Shown here one piece after another: positions 1 to 8,982 of a DNA stretch of 64,000 bases. A model generated the notes under the pieces. It was not told where the DNA came from. It saw only the letters and a list, made by a program, of their open reading frames with translations, and searched no databases. Made by a program: the position numbers and the translations under genes. The DNA is from Pseudomonas sp. P8_241 (lineage in GTDB: Bacteria > Pseudomonadota > Gammaproteobacteria > Pseudomonadales > Pseudomonadaceae): the NCBI RefSeq assembly GCF_034008315.1, contig NZ_CP125377.1:4710501-4774500 (forward strand). Direction: 5' to 3'. Within the stretch, counting starts at the first letter, position 1, and every line of letters starts with the position of its first letter.

Positions 1-1
1 T

Positions 2-805
2 GAAGTTGATAAAAACAACATTCATTTTGAAGACAGCACACTAGCATTACTTATAAAAGCAAACCGCCTGCAAAAAGATTTTGAGAAAGCAACTTTTTTA
101 TTAGATCGAGCGAAAGATATTAATCAGCCTGACATTCTCAAAGAACGAGCAGAGATAGCTTCGTATCTTGAACTTTGGCCAGAAGCATATGAGCTATGGA
201 AAACAACAGTAAACATTAACAATTTTCACGATGATCACTCATTGTTGCTTTTGGCCACTGCATGCCGAGAAAATAAGCTCTTTTCGGAAGCGGCAAAATA
301 TATTGCGAAAATGAAAAACGGCTCAAATTTACCTGACTTCTTTTCTGAGGTTGCTGAAACTGCGTTCTCTAATTCTCAATGGAAAAAAGCGGAAGAAGCC
401 TGGAACCACATATCAACTCATAGCAAACTCTCTCCGGATAGCTCGTTAAAACTGGCTAGAACAAGACGAAAAACTGGAAATCTTTCGGGCGCAATAAAAG
501 CTTTCTCCGAAGCGAATGGCGCGAAAGATGAAAGGACGTTCTTACAAGAAAAAGCTTTGCTTCTTAGTGAGTCAGGCAATCATTCGGAAGCAATTGAGGC
601 TTGGGTTAACTTCATTTCTAGAAAGGAGCTTAATCCAAATAGAGATGCATGGTTACATTTGGCCAACGTTCGATTCCAGTCCGGTGATGTAATTCAGGCG
701 AAGAAAGAGCTGGAGAAGTTTGAATCTTTATGTGAGAAAACTAAAAAAAGCTCTCAACTTAGAGATGCGATTGAAAAATCGCTAAATATCAACGCTCCGA
801 GTTAG
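2..805 (+). CDS. TPR-like repeat protein, 5' end outside window
   Basis: The reading frame is open from the first codon of the window to a TAG at 803-805, giving at least 267 residues, so the gene starts upstream and only its C-terminal part is seen. The product is almost all helical. Repeating pairs of short amphipathic helices (for example the segments around WKKAEEAWNHI and GNHSEAIEAWVNFI) have the A/G/Y spacing of tetratricopeptide-like repeats. No catalytic motif is visible. The DNA is AT-rich and Lys/Asn/Ser-rich, unlike the core genes further right, and fits the edge of an acquired polysaccharide locus. It could be a stand-alone TPR protein or the tail of a larger glycosyltransferase or assembly protein. 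The function is not known from this fragment. Confidence 0.7.
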   Translation, partial: EVDKNNIHFEDSTLALLIKANRLQKDFEKATFLLDRAKDINQPDILKERAEIASYLELWPEAYELWKTTVNINNFHDDHSLLLLATACRENKLFSEAAKYIAKMKNGSNLPDFFSEVAETAFSNSQWKKAEEAWNHISTHSKLSPDSSLKLARTRRKTGNLSGAIKAFSEANGAKDERTFLQEKALLLSESGNHSEAIEAWVNFISRKELNPNRDAWLHLANVRFQSGDVIQAKKELEKFESLCEKTKKSSQLRDAIEKSLNINAPS

Positions 806-815
806 ATCGCATTCA

Positions 816-841
816 GGCGTACGTACTAATCTACGTACGCC
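816..841. terminator. Perfect 10-bp stem-loop after the TPR gene
   Basis: Arms GGCGTACGTA (816-825) and TACGTACGCC (832-841) pair perfectly around a 6-nt loop, 11 bases after the stop codon. No T-run follows on the plus strand, so this is a hairpin that may protect or end the upstream transcript rather than a classical intrinsic terminator. Confidence 0.45.
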
Positions 842-916
842 CTCTCCCTCGAGCAAAGGCTGACAGAGCCCAACTGCTATATCTGAACCTTACCATCGGA
901 TAGGTACAATTAAATA

Positions 917-1933
917 ATGAATGTTTTAGTAACTGGCGGCGCGGGCTATATTGGCTCCCACACCGCATTAGCGCTTCTTGAAGCCGGCCATTCCGTTACT
1001 GTTTTAGACAATTTAACAAATAGCTCCACCGTTGCTTTACAACGCGTTGAAGCGCTCAGTGGCAGACCAGTTAACTTTGTAAACGGAGATATTTTAGACA
1101 GTACACTGCTAGATACCATTTTTTCGTCCCAATCAATTGACGCCGTCTTGCATTTTGCAGGTTTAAAAGCTGTAGGGGAAAGTGCCGCAGAACCCTTAAC
1201 CTACTTTATAAACAATGTAACTGGCAGCTTAACTTTATGTAACGCGATGAAGAAGGCTAATGTTTTTAATTTGGTGTTTAGCTCCTCTGCTACGGTATAC
1301 GGCGAACCAACGTCCATGCCTATCAGCGAGGATTTTGAAACGGGCGCACCCACAAACCCTTATGGCCGCTCAAAACTGATGGTCGAAGAATGCTTAAAAG
1401 ATATAGCAGCATCAGATTCGCGCTGGTGTATTGCATTGCTACGTTACTTTAACCCAGTGGGTGCACATAGTAGCGGAATGATAGGCGAGAACCCGAGCGG
1501 GCTCCCAAACAACCTTTTGCCTTTCATTAGCAAAGTCGCAGCAGGCAAGCTTAAAGAGCTTTGCGTATTCGGAGATGACTATCCAACTGTAGATGGTACA
1601 GGCATGCGCGATTACATACATGTGGTTGACTTAGCCGACGGTCACTTGAAGGCACTAAACCGAATAGTAAAAAGCCCCGGTGTTTCAGTATGGAATTTAG
1701 GTAGAGGCGAAGGTTATACGGTACTGCAAATGATATCAGCCTTTGAAAATGCAACTGGATGCAAAATCCCTTATCGAGTTGTGGCTCGCCGCTCAGGTGA
1801 CATCGCTGAATGCTGGGCTGATACGTATAAGGCACAAGTGGAGTTAGGCTGGACGGCACTACGAACAGTTGAAGATATGATGATTGATACGTGGCGTTGG
1901 ATTAGGAAAAATCCAGATGGTTATAAAAACTAA
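917..1933 (+). CDS. galE: UDP-glucose 4-epimerase
   Basis: This cytoplasmic NAD-dependent enzyme interconverts UDP-glucose and UDP-galactose (or the N-acetyl forms) and so supplies nucleotide sugars for surface polysaccharide. At 338 residues it has the normal GalE length. The Rossmann motif TGGAGYIGSH is at residues 6-15, a serine-rich catalytic stretch (SSSATVYG) lies near 122-129 and the catalytic YxxxK is in YGRSK near 149. The C-terminal sugar-binding part (NLGRGEGYTV) is present. The gene is AT-richer than Pseudomonas core genes, as are its neighbours, so it probably belongs to the polysaccharide locus rather than to a core galactose pathway. The ribosome-binding site is weak (an AGG about 12 bases upstream). 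It converges on galU. Confidence 0.95.
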   Translation: MNVLVTGGAGYIGSHTALALLEAGHSVTVLDNLTNSSTVALQRVEALSGRPVNFVNGDILDSTLLDTIFSSQSIDAVLHFAGLKAVGESAAEPLTYFINNVTGSLTLCNAMKKANVFNLVFSSSATVYGEPTSMPISEDFETGAPTNPYGRSKLMVEECLKDIAASDSRWCIALLRYFNPVGAHSSGMIGENPSGLPNNLLPFISKVAAGKLKELCVFGDDYPTVDGTGMRDYIHVVDLADGHLKALNRIVKSPGVSVWNLGRGEGYTVLQMISAFENATGCKIPYRVVARRSGDIAECWADTYKAQVELGWTALRTVEDMMIDTWRWIRKNPDGYKN

Positions 1934-2033
1934 ATATCATGACAACAAAAATAAATCTCTGACCATTAGGCATGTCCCCTCCCCTAAAACAAGCCATATT
2001 CCAACACACCTGTAAGCAGTACAAGACCAGCAA

Positions 2034-2072
2034 TAAAAAGCCAACGCACATTTAAAAAAGATGGCGTTGGCT
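2034..2072 (-). terminator. Intrinsic terminator after galU
   Basis: Arms AGCCAACGC (2039-2047) and GCGTTGGCT (2064-2072) form a 9-bp stem. Read on the minus strand the stem is followed directly by a T-run (complement of 2035-2039). It lies 66 bases beyond the galU stop and ends the leftward transcript in the galE-galU convergent gap. Confidence 0.75.
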
Positions 2073-2137
2073 GATAGCTTTACTTAGTCTTACTCGTCAA
2101 GCAAACAAAATTTCTTCTTGTAAAATCTGAATTACTA

Positions 2138-2977
2138 TTAATATGCTTTACCCGTCTTGTAGAAGTTCTCGAAGCAAAAGTTGGTCGCGTCGATGTAACC
2201 TTCAGCACCACCGCAGTCAAAACGCTTGCCCTTGAACTTGTAGGCCATCACGCAGCCGTTCTGAGCCTGTTTCATCAGGGCGTCGGTGATCTGGATTTCG
2301 CCGCCCTTGCCTGGCTCGGTCTGTTCGATCAGGTCGAAGATGTCCGGGGTCAGGATGTAGCGGCCGATGATGGCCAGGTTCGACGGTGCGTCTTCAGGCT
2401 TTGGCTTTTCAACCATGCTGTGGACACGGTAGATGTCGTCGCGGATCATCTCGCCGGCGATCACGCCGTACTTGTTGGTCTCTTGCGGGTCGACTTCCTG
2501 GATGGCCACGATCGAGCAGCGGAACTGCTTGTACAGCTTGACCATCTGGGTCAGCACGCCGTCACCGTCGAGGTTGACGCACAGGTCGTCCGCGAGCACC
2601 ACGGCGAACGGTTCGTCGCCAATCAGCGGACGGCCGGTCAGAATCGCATGGCCCAGGCCCTTCATTTCGGTCTGGCGGGTGTAGGAGAAAGAGCACTCAT
2701 CGAGCAGCTTGCGAATGCCGACCAGGTATTTTTCCTTGTCGGTGCCCTTGATCTGGTTTTCCAGTTCATAGCTGATGTCGAAATGGTCTTCCAGAGCACG
2801 CTTGCCGCGACCGGTGACGATGGAGATTTCGGTCAAGCCGGCTTCCAGGGCCTCTTCGACGCCGTACTGGATCAGTGGCTTGTTCACCACCGGCAGCATT
2901 TCTTTGGGCATGGCTTTAGTCGCTGGCAGGAAGCGAGTACCGTAACCGGCGGCTGGAAACAAACACTTCTTAATCAT
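2138..2977 (-). CDS. galU: UTP-glucose-1-phosphate uridylyltransferase
   Basis: This enzyme forms UDP-glucose from UTP and glucose-1-phosphate. UDP-glucose is the substrate of GalE and of many glycosyltransferases. The 279-residue product has the standard length. The nucleotide-binding signature GYGTRFLPATKAMPKEM is at residues 11-27, followed by the sugar-phosphate region with VEKPKPEDAP near 190 and the GGEIQITDAL segment near 225. The ATG start has an AAGGAA motif just upstream. The gene is clearly richer in GC than the genes on both sides, so it is probably a resident core gene that the AT-rich polysaccharide genes flank. It may be read from its own promoter in the 126-bp gap before it or as the last gene of the leftward unit beginning with the nuclease gene. 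Confidence 0.96.
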   Translation of the reverse strand: MIKKCLFPAAGYGTRFLPATKAMPKEMLPVVNKPLIQYGVEEALEAGLTEISIVTGRGKRALEDHFDISYELENQIKGTDKEKYLVGIRKLLDECSFSYTRQTEMKGLGHAILTGRPLIGDEPFAVVLADDLCVNLDGDGVLTQMVKLYKQFRCSIVAIQEVDPQETNKYGVIAGEMIRDDIYRVHSMVEKPKPEDAPSNLAIIGRYILTPDIFDLIEQTEPGKGGEIQITDALMKQAQNGCVMAYKFKGKRFDCGGAEGYIDATNFCFENFYKTGKAY

Positions 2978-3103
2978 AATATTCCTTGAACGAAAAATCC
3001 ATATAACCGAAATTGTATTTTAATCAACAAATCAATATCTTACAATACAAAAAAACAACTACTGCCATGGGCTATATACAACACAGAAGCTATCGCCAAA
3101 CCA

Positions 3104-4507
3104 TCAGGCATGAAGAGCATCTGAGATAAATTTTCTTCTTCTGTTTCCTGGGTCTGCGACCTTCTTCAAAAAATCCAGATCGCAAGACTCTGAAAAAGCC
3201 TTGAGGTGACCACCTTTCGGCGAGTTCAAATGTGCACTCAGCGCATCGAAAAAATCTTTATAGATCTTATATTTTGTAAATTTCAAAGTGCCGATCATTT
3301 GAAGGATATCTGAAGACGGCGCCTTCTCCAGAGTATCGATAAACAATGTAAATATATGCTCCTCGGCTTCCGGACAGTGCTCAACTAATAACTCAATGGA
3401 TTTTTTGGCACTTGGCCAGTCGGCCTTGACGAACGCTTGAGAGGTTCCCCCACCAACCAGTGACAATGCGAAATCCTCTGAAAAAGAGTCCCTCCACTTT
3501 GTCTTGACTATAAATACATGGGCAGCATGATTCATGGGCTTAGTATAAACAACGGTTTCTTTCTGCAAACTATTAGTTACTCGGATTTTCTCTCGCGAAT
3601 CCGAACAGAGACCGTGAACAACCCCAAAAATCCAGTCTTTACTTACCGCAACCAACTCAATTTTCGCACTACCAAACTTTGCTTGAGAAACGGACAGCTT
3701 CTCTTTAAGCTCACTCAAACAACGCTGCACAGCAGAAACCTGCATGTTCACACCAGAATGTTCATGCACTTGACTGTGAAACTTGTCAAACTCTGCTGTA
3801 TTTTTAAGTTCCTGCTTTGCACGATCCGCTTTTGGTAAGGCGCGCCTACGAACCCACTCCTCTCTGGATTTGGTGTAATAGTGATGCATGACCGCCCGAC
3901 CAAAAGAACACGACGTCAGTTTGATCGGCATCGACTGATTCCACGCAGCGACTGCCAAGGTATTATCGAGATACACACCGGACAACAAATCGCAAATATG
4001 CGTTCGCATGTTATAAGTGTTTTTAGGCGAAAACATTGTCTTCACTACGGGAGAGGGCTTTCTCTCACATTTTTTAAAACGCTCGATAACCAAATCGGCT
4101 GATGGTGTTTCATTTCCGCTGGAGCCAAAAACGAGCCAGGGAAACGCAATAGCGCCAACATTCCCATGCAGGCGCTCAGCGTCCAATAACAGATCCTTTA
4201 CCGTTGCATTTTTAACAACCAAAAACTCATCCAGATCACAAATCAACACATAATCAAAATCTGCTGAATAACTCTCGATAAAATGACCATAGGCGTCGCG
4301 CTGCGGCGGAATTCCTTCTCGGCGAGGCCAATGCACTCTTGTTATCTCGCCGATATTATCCAGCGCCGTGAGAAGCTCTGAGGTGCCATCATCACTAACA
4401 TTATCGTAGATGAAAACCGAATCGAATCCGGAAACTTTGTAATAAGCAACCCACTCTTCAACGTAGTCAACTTCATTTCTGCAAATCGCACACACCGCAA
4501 TTTTCAA
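3104..4507 (-). CDS. Glycosyltransferase, GT-A fold (Glyco_tranf_2_4 / GT92-like)
   Basis: The N-terminal 220 residues look like a glycosyltransferase that uses a nucleotide sugar and a divalent metal. The start KIAVCAICRNEVDYVEEWV is the typical opening of the Glyco_tranf_2_4 group, YDNVSDDGT follows near residue 35, and the metal-binding CDLDEFLV motif lies near 90. The C-terminal half (about 230-467) resembles nothing I recognise and may be an acceptor-binding or helical module. The start codon is TTG at 4507, supported by AAAGG about 10 bases upstream; no in-frame ATG gives the complete N-terminal strand. The gene is AT-rich, runs the same way as the Stealth and second glycosyltransferase genes, and likely adds one sugar of the same polymer. 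The sugar cannot be told from sequence. Confidence 0.8.
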   Translation of the reverse strand: MKIAVCAICRNEVDYVEEWVAYYKVSGFDSVFIYDNVSDDGTSELLTALDNIGEITRVHWPRREGIPPQRDAYGHFIESYSADFDYVLICDLDEFLVVKNATVKDLLLDAERLHGNVGAIAFPWLVFGSSGNETPSADLVIERFKKCERKPSPVVKTMFSPKNTYNMRTHICDLLSGVYLDNTLAVAAWNQSMPIKLTSCSFGRAVMHHYYTKSREEWVRRRALPKADRAKQELKNTAEFDKFHSQVHEHSGVNMQVSAVQRCLSELKEKLSVSQAKFGSAKIELVAVSKDWIFGVVHGLCSDSREKIRVTNSLQKETVVYTKPMNHAAHVFIVKTKWRDSFSEDFALSLVGGGTSQAFVKADWPSAKKSIELLVEHCPEAEEHIFTLFIDTLEKAPSSDILQMIGTLKFTKYKIYKDFFDALSAHLNSPKGGHLKAFSESCDLDFLKKVADPGNRRRKFISDALHA

Positions 4508-4612
4508 AATATGTACCTTTTCGACGGAACTCCAAAAGCACTTTCCAAACTTCCGGATCTAAAAATAATTAGAGCAACGTGAACCGATCAACCTTTCTGG
4601 AATTCGACAAAA

Positions 4613-6118
4613 TCATTGTTCCCAGGCAGCTGACTCACTCAATCGCCGAGTAAAAAATCTGGAGGTATGTTCTTTGTATCGCCCATTCGTCGCGCTGCCA
4701 TCGCCATCGTTAAAGCAGAGCATCTTGTACTTGTAGGTATCCTTTCCAAGAATCTTCTCTACGTTGCCAGGCCGGACAATCAAACTCGTCGCCTCACCTT
4801 TAACTGCCCGACCGCTGACAAATGCAAAATGGTGATATAAAAACGAAGTGACGTTCACATCACTTAACGATCGACGTTTAGCGTTTCGCGTTGACTCAAT
4901 AGTTTTCGCAAACGCCTCCTCGATCTCTTTCAGGACGGTCTTTTTCAGAGCGTAGGGCACATGGCGATGCAAGCATCGGGCCTCATAGTCGGAGAACAGG
5001 GTCTTCAACAACACTTTGGAGTTGTTGGCGGCTGCCAGATAATCCAGTGACGTATCTCTGCCCGCTTTTGAGTCAACCATTCCATAAGGCTCGAAATACG
5101 CTACGGAACGTCCGATTTCATCAAAGAAATCCTTTGGCAAACAAGGCTGATTCAGCACAAAGTCATCATTGAGATAAAGGAAGTTTTCCGAAAGCCCAGG
5201 TATACGGTGTAGACACGCCTCGATGGCATGGGAGTTAAACGTTGGCAGCATCGATTCTGCAGGAAAAATTTCTTCGTGCTTTACCCAAACAATTTTTGGA
5301 TGTTCTTTCATCCAGCCAGGCTGGCTGCAGTTTGAAACAACATAAATTCGATTTAGCCAAGGCGCATATTTGTTCAGTGAACGTAATGAATAGCGCAATT
5401 CATCGTTTGAGGTGTATCTGTCCGGGTCGAACTCGTCGGATGGGTATGTTGTCGTCCACAACGCTTGCCAGTCTGAATCGGCATGATTGACCCATGTATA
5501 GACGGCATCTATAGGGGTTGAGTACCCGCACCCGGCAGGTGTGCCATTGTAGATAGCGCCAAGCTCTCGTACTTGGAATTTCCTAATCAATGCAGAGGAA
5601 GAGCGGACATTGGCCAATCCATCATCGGCGATATCGTATTGATAGATGCGCAGTACATGTAAAACCCCAGCCTCATTGCCCATCTCTAATACGAAGTCTG
5701 GTCGAGTCCCCAACTCTCCCCCGACAACCCTGACATCGAGCCTGTCGTCGACACCGAACACAGAGTTGTAGTGCCCCCCCAAGGTATAGAGGGTGACGCT
5801 CATTGACAGTGACTCTTTCAGAAGACTCACAACATCAAGTAACCCATACAGATTGCCCGACCAGATCAGCAAGCTGTTTTTGTCACTGCCATCTTCCACC
5901 CCATACCCTGCGCCCATTGTTTCGCGCAAATACTCCTGCACCCCGATCTTTCTGACCCTGTCCAGATCGACAGCAGTAGACGGTAGTGAAATCTCCTTTT
6001 TTTCTCGAACGGTTTTTTCTGCCGCTTTGAATACACGTTTCTTGAACATGTCATAAAAGAACAGATCAGGGTCCTTGATGAATTTTCGGAGTTTCTTGAA
6101 CCGACGAACTTTACTCAT
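4613..6118 (-). CDS. Stealth-family sugar-phosphate transferase
   Basis: Stealth proteins transfer a hexose-1-phosphate (often GlcNAc-1-P) from a UDP-sugar and build phosphodiester-linked capsules; the animal relative is GlcNAc-1-phosphotransferase. The conserved regions are in order: CR1 with IDAVYTWVNHADSDW near residue 205, CR2 with NDELRYSLRSLNKYAPW and IYVVSN near 240-265 and the YLNDDFVL motif near 315, and CR3 with HVPYALKK near 385. The first 200 residues are a variable N-terminal part. The 501-residue length is plausible for the family. The ATG start overlaps the stop of the upstream glycosyltransferase by 8 bases, so the two are translationally coupled. The presence of this gene suggests that the polymer contains phosphodiester bonds. 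Confidence 0.9.
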   Translation of the reverse strand: MSKVRRFKKLRKFIKDPDLFFYDMFKKRVFKAAEKTVREKKEISLPSTAVDLDRVRKIGVQEYLRETMGAGYGVEDGSDKNSLLIWSGNLYGLLDVVSLLKESLSMSVTLYTLGGHYNSVFGVDDRLDVRVVGGELGTRPDFVLEMGNEAGVLHVLRIYQYDIADDGLANVRSSSALIRKFQVRELGAIYNGTPAGCGYSTPIDAVYTWVNHADSDWQALWTTTYPSDEFDPDRYTSNDELRYSLRSLNKYAPWLNRIYVVSNCSQPGWMKEHPKIVWVKHEEIFPAESMLPTFNSHAIEACLHRIPGLSENFLYLNDDFVLNQPCLPKDFFDEIGRSVAYFEPYGMVDSKAGRDTSLDYLAAANNSKVLLKTLFSDYEARCLHRHVPYALKKTVLKEIEEAFAKTIESTRNAKRRSLSDVNVTSFLYHHFAFVSGRAVKGEATSLIVRPGNVEKILGKDTYKYKMLCFNDGDGSATNGRYKEHTSRFFTRRLSESAAWEQ

Positions 6119-7124
6119 TGAACAAAAACCTTAGACGCCGCCGAAAAGTGTCAAATCTATCGATATGACCTGGCTTGTTATCAAAAAGAATTCCGTAGTC
6201 GCTTACATCGATATTTCTTTCTGAACACAGCGTGGTAAAACCCGAGATCAATGTCGGATCACCTGCAGCCGTACCGAGAACCTTATCCTTATGCAGCGAG
6301 GCAAACAGTTGGTAATTTTTCTTGCGAGCTTCCTGATATCCCTCAACGTCAGGTCGCTCATGAAAAATGTGAAACGCCAGGTCTTTTTCCAGCAGCGGCT
6401 CAAAGCAGCTTTTTCCGAGATAGCGTCTAAATCCACGGGCAAAGAGAGGAGACCTGGCGGTTTTGTCGATTAACATGTCAGGAGCTTTTTCCAGGTCGCC
6501 ATGTAGCTCTGCCAGACGCATCATGAAGTCAAAATCTTCATAACCATGTCCGGAGAAAGCTTCATTGAAGCCGCCCAGCAACGAGTAATCCTTGCTGCGC
6601 ATAACGATTACGGATGAGGGGCTGGCGAGGTGTAAAAACTCTTTCCTCGAGAAACCAAAAAAACGCTGTGTCAGTTTTTGCACATCAACCTTGGCGCGAG
6701 TCAGGTCGTTGGAGCCCTTCTTCGTCAGGTACAAGCACGGCAACATGTAAAAAGGACGCTCTTGTGCGTCGACTTTGGCTCGGTACTTTTCGATCAATGC
6801 AAAGTCGGGCCAGATATCAACGTCCAGCAACGTCAGAAAGTCATCCTCGACATGCTTGAACGCCTCGTTACGCAGTAATGCCGCGTTTACGTTGCCGATG
6901 TAGAAGGGTTTCGAAACAGCAAACGCACCTTCGCACCTGCCAATGACGAGCCTGAACAGCTTATCCACCCACAGGCCGCGATCATTGTGAGCAAAGATGA
7001 CTTTTACGTTTGAGCGATTTGCAGCCATGGCCATCTGTCGCGCCTTGGAAATGATGTCCAAGGGGCGGTGCATCAGATCCAGCGGCACGATGGCCGTGAT
7101 GTTGTGTTTGGTTGCGTCTGACAA
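6111..7124 (-). CDS. Glycosyltransferase of the galactosyltransferase / chondroitin-polymerase type
   Basis: A GT-A glycosyltransferase of 337 residues. The N-terminal strand NITAIVPLD and the metal site LLDVDIWPD near residue 100 form the nucleotide-sugar fold. The segment GGFNEAFSGHGYEDFDFMMRL near 190-210 is the signature of the Glyco_transf_7C group, seen in beta-1,4-galactosyltransferases and chondroitin-type polymerases, where ED is part of the active site. The start is TTG at 7124 with a weak ribosome-binding site; the next methionine (residue 18) would cut into the first strand. It lies between kpsF and the Stealth gene and overlaps the latter. I infer a role in chain elongation. It is cytoplasmic, with no signal peptide or membrane segment. 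Confidence 0.85.
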   Translation of the reverse strand: MSDATKHNITAIVPLDLMHRPLDIISKARQMAMAANRSNVKVIFAHNDRGLWVDKLFRLVIGRCEGAFAVSKPFYIGNVNAALLRNEAFKHVEDDFLTLLDVDIWPDFALIEKYRAKVDAQERPFYMLPCLYLTKKGSNDLTRAKVDVQKLTQRFFGFSRKEFLHLASPSSVIVMRSKDYSLLGGFNEAFSGHGYEDFDFMMRLAELHGDLEKAPDMLIDKTARSPLFARGFRRYLGKSCFEPLLEKDLAFHIFHERPDVEGYQEARKKNYQLFASLHKDKVLGTAAGDPTLISGFTTLCSERNIDVSDYGILFDNKPGHIDRFDTFRRRLRFLFNE

Positions 7125-7214
7125 TGTTCAGCACTCGATGGTCTTGCTTGACCGACTAAAATCCCACCCCCCGCGCCCTCATCATTGAGTTTGCGGAGTC
7201 AAATATTTTTCGGA

Positions 7215-8150
7215 TCAGTCAAATATCTCGACAACCCCAACCACTTCACCGCTTGTATCGTCCGTCACCGGTAATGCGCGGATTTTGTGCTCCAGCATGT
7301 ACGCCTCTGCCTGGGACAGTTGCGCAGAGGCTTTTACGGTGTGCGGGCTTGATGTCAGGAACGCGTCGACGTTTTCGTTGACGACACCTGGATTGCCTAA
7401 CAATGCGCGGCGAAGGTCGCCGTCCGTGACGATACCGACGAGTCTGTCGCTTTCCATGACCAGGGCAAGCCCGAGGCGGCTAGACGTCATGACTAACAGG
7501 CAATCATGGAATGAGGTATCACGGGTCACTTTCGGGATGTTGGTGTGCATCACGTCACTGACACGGGTCAGCAGTTTGCGACCGAGGCTGCCACCGGGGT
7601 GGTAGCGCGCGAAGTCCATCGGTTTGAAGTCGAGCGCTGCAATCAGCGCTACAGCAAGCGCGTCTCCCATGGCCATGGTCGCCAACGTTGAAGTCGTCGG
7701 TGCGAGGTTGTTGGGGCACACTTCACGATCCACGGAAATATCGAGCCAGATGTCGGCGTGCCTGGCCAGGGTCGATTGGCCGTTACCGGTCATGGCGATG
7801 ATTTTGTTGCCAAAGGACTTAAGGCTCGGGATCAACTTGACGACTTCTTCGGTTTCCCCGCTGTAGGAGATCAGGATTAGCACATCACTTGGCTTGAGCA
7901 TGCCGAGATCGCCATGGAAGGCTTCTGCCGGATGCAGGAAGAGGCTCGGCGTACCGGTTGAAGCAAATGTAGCGACCATCTTCTGACCGATCAGTCCGGA
8001 CTTGCCCATGCCGCAGACGGCCGCACGCCCCTTGCAACCCAGAATGAGCTCCACAGCACGCTGGAATTCACCGTCAAGACGCTCTGCGAGTTGGCTGATA
8101 GCTTGCGCCTGAGCGCTGAGTGCATCTTTAGCAATTGGGAGGTGGTTCAT
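7215..8150 (-). CDS. kpsF: Arabinose-5-phosphate isomerase of KpsF/KdsD/GutQ type
   Basis: It interconverts ribulose-5-phosphate and arabinose-5-phosphate, the first step towards Kdo. The SIS domain covers about residues 35-170 (GMGKSGLIGQKM near 48-59, SYSGETEEV near 95, and a VCPNNLAPTTST segment near 143-154), followed by two CBS domains (about 200-255 and 265-311; motif IVTDGDLRR). The family order and motifs are complete and the 311-residue length is only slightly short. A separate KdsD for LPS Kdo is normally encoded elsewhere in Pseudomonas, so this copy probably serves the capsule. That fits KpsC and KpsS, which use CMP-Kdo, encoded 2.5 kb away. The gene is 34 bases downstream of the nuclease gene, probably co-transcribed. 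Confidence 0.93.
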   Translation of the reverse strand: MNHLPIAKDALSAQAQAISQLAERLDGEFQRAVELILGCKGRAAVCGMGKSGLIGQKMVATFASTGTPSLFLHPAEAFHGDLGMLKPSDVLILISYSGETEEVVKLIPSLKSFGNKIIAMTGNGQSTLARHADIWLDISVDREVCPNNLAPTTSTLATMAMGDALAVALIAALDFKPMDFARYHPGGSLGRKLLTRVSDVMHTNIPKVTRDTSFHDCLLVMTSSRLGLALVMESDRLVGIVTDGDLRRALLGNPGVVNENVDAFLTSSPHTVKASAQLSQAEAYMLEHKIRALPVTDDTSGEVVGVVEIFD

Positions 8151-8184
8151 GGGAAAAACATGGGTCCTTGGTTAAGTGGCGCGC

Positions 8185-8982
8185 TTACAGGGAGGTAGGC
8201 GAAGCGTCCAACACCTGATTCAGTAAAGTGCCCAGCCGAAGTCCGGCATCGGTCAGTCTTGTCTTGACCACCGGGGATATGTCTTTCAAATAGGTTTTCG
8301 GCAACCTCATCATCGACTTTGAGTCAGCAAGTTGCAGGTTGTCGCTGTAGATATAGCGTCTGGCAATTTCATGACTTTCCATTGCCCATTGTTCGGGCGT
8401 GCCCTGAGAAACGTTCGGGCTTGCGGCCAGTAGAGCGGCTGCCAGTTCGGCAGGAGGCATCTTCAACGAACGGACGGAAATGGTGTCCCAGACCTTGTGC
8501 AGCGTGTACTCGCGTTTTCCGAACTGGACCTTCACACCGCCGGTTTGCTTGATGGCATGCAGCGGCTGGTGGATGTCGCCGACGTAGTGCACAACGAACT
8601 TCAGAGCCCGCAATCGATCAACGGCTGGCGCGTCCTTTTGACCAAGGGTGGCTTCAAATCGCTCTATCCCATAAACCACGCACTTGCCTTTGCGAGCGCA
8701 ATCACGATTTGGCTCATACGAGGCGGCATCAAAAGGAATACGAACAGCGTGGCTGATCAGCCCGGGCTCTGTGCCCTTTATCTGATCGGCCCAAGAGGCG
8801 ATGTCCGCCAGGCTGGTTGCGCCTTCCAACGCCAACAGCTGTCGAACCTCGGCTTTTGCCACCGGGTCCAGCCTGGATTCGGCGATCAAGGCAACTGTCT
8901 TGTGCCCTTCGTTCCCCCAAGCCAAAACGCTCGACGCATGCATGCTCAGGAGGCCGAAAACGATGTGCTTGATACTCAACAT
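8185..8982 (-). CDS. Exported S1/P1-type zinc nuclease
   Basis: A periplasmic or secreted nuclease/3'-nucleotidase that uses three zinc ions. Residues 1-21 form a signal peptide ending SSVLA; cleavage leaves Trp22 as the new N-terminus. In this family the mature N-terminal Trp is itself a zinc ligand, and it is followed here by the expected GNEGHKTVA. The motif HYVGDIHQPLHA near residue 130 supplies further ligands (two His and an Asp), and HKVWDT and the C-terminal helices are present. The length of 265 is normal. AAGGAAGG precedes the ATG. It is the first gene of a leftward unit leading into kpsF and the glycosyltransferases. A direct link to polysaccharide synthesis is not obvious; phosphate or nucleotide scavenging is the usual role. 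Confidence 0.93.
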   Translation of the reverse strand: MLSIKHIVFGLLSMHASSVLAWGNEGHKTVALIAESRLDPVAKAEVRQLLALEGATSLADIASWADQIKGTEPGLISHAVRIPFDAASYEPNRDCARKGKCVVYGIERFEATLGQKDAPAVDRLRALKFVVHYVGDIHQPLHAIKQTGGVKVQFGKREYTLHKVWDTISVRSLKMPPAELAAALLAASPNVSQGTPEQWAMESHEIARRYIYSDNLQLADSKSMMRLPKTYLKDISPVVKTRLTDAGLRLGTLLNQVLDASPTSL

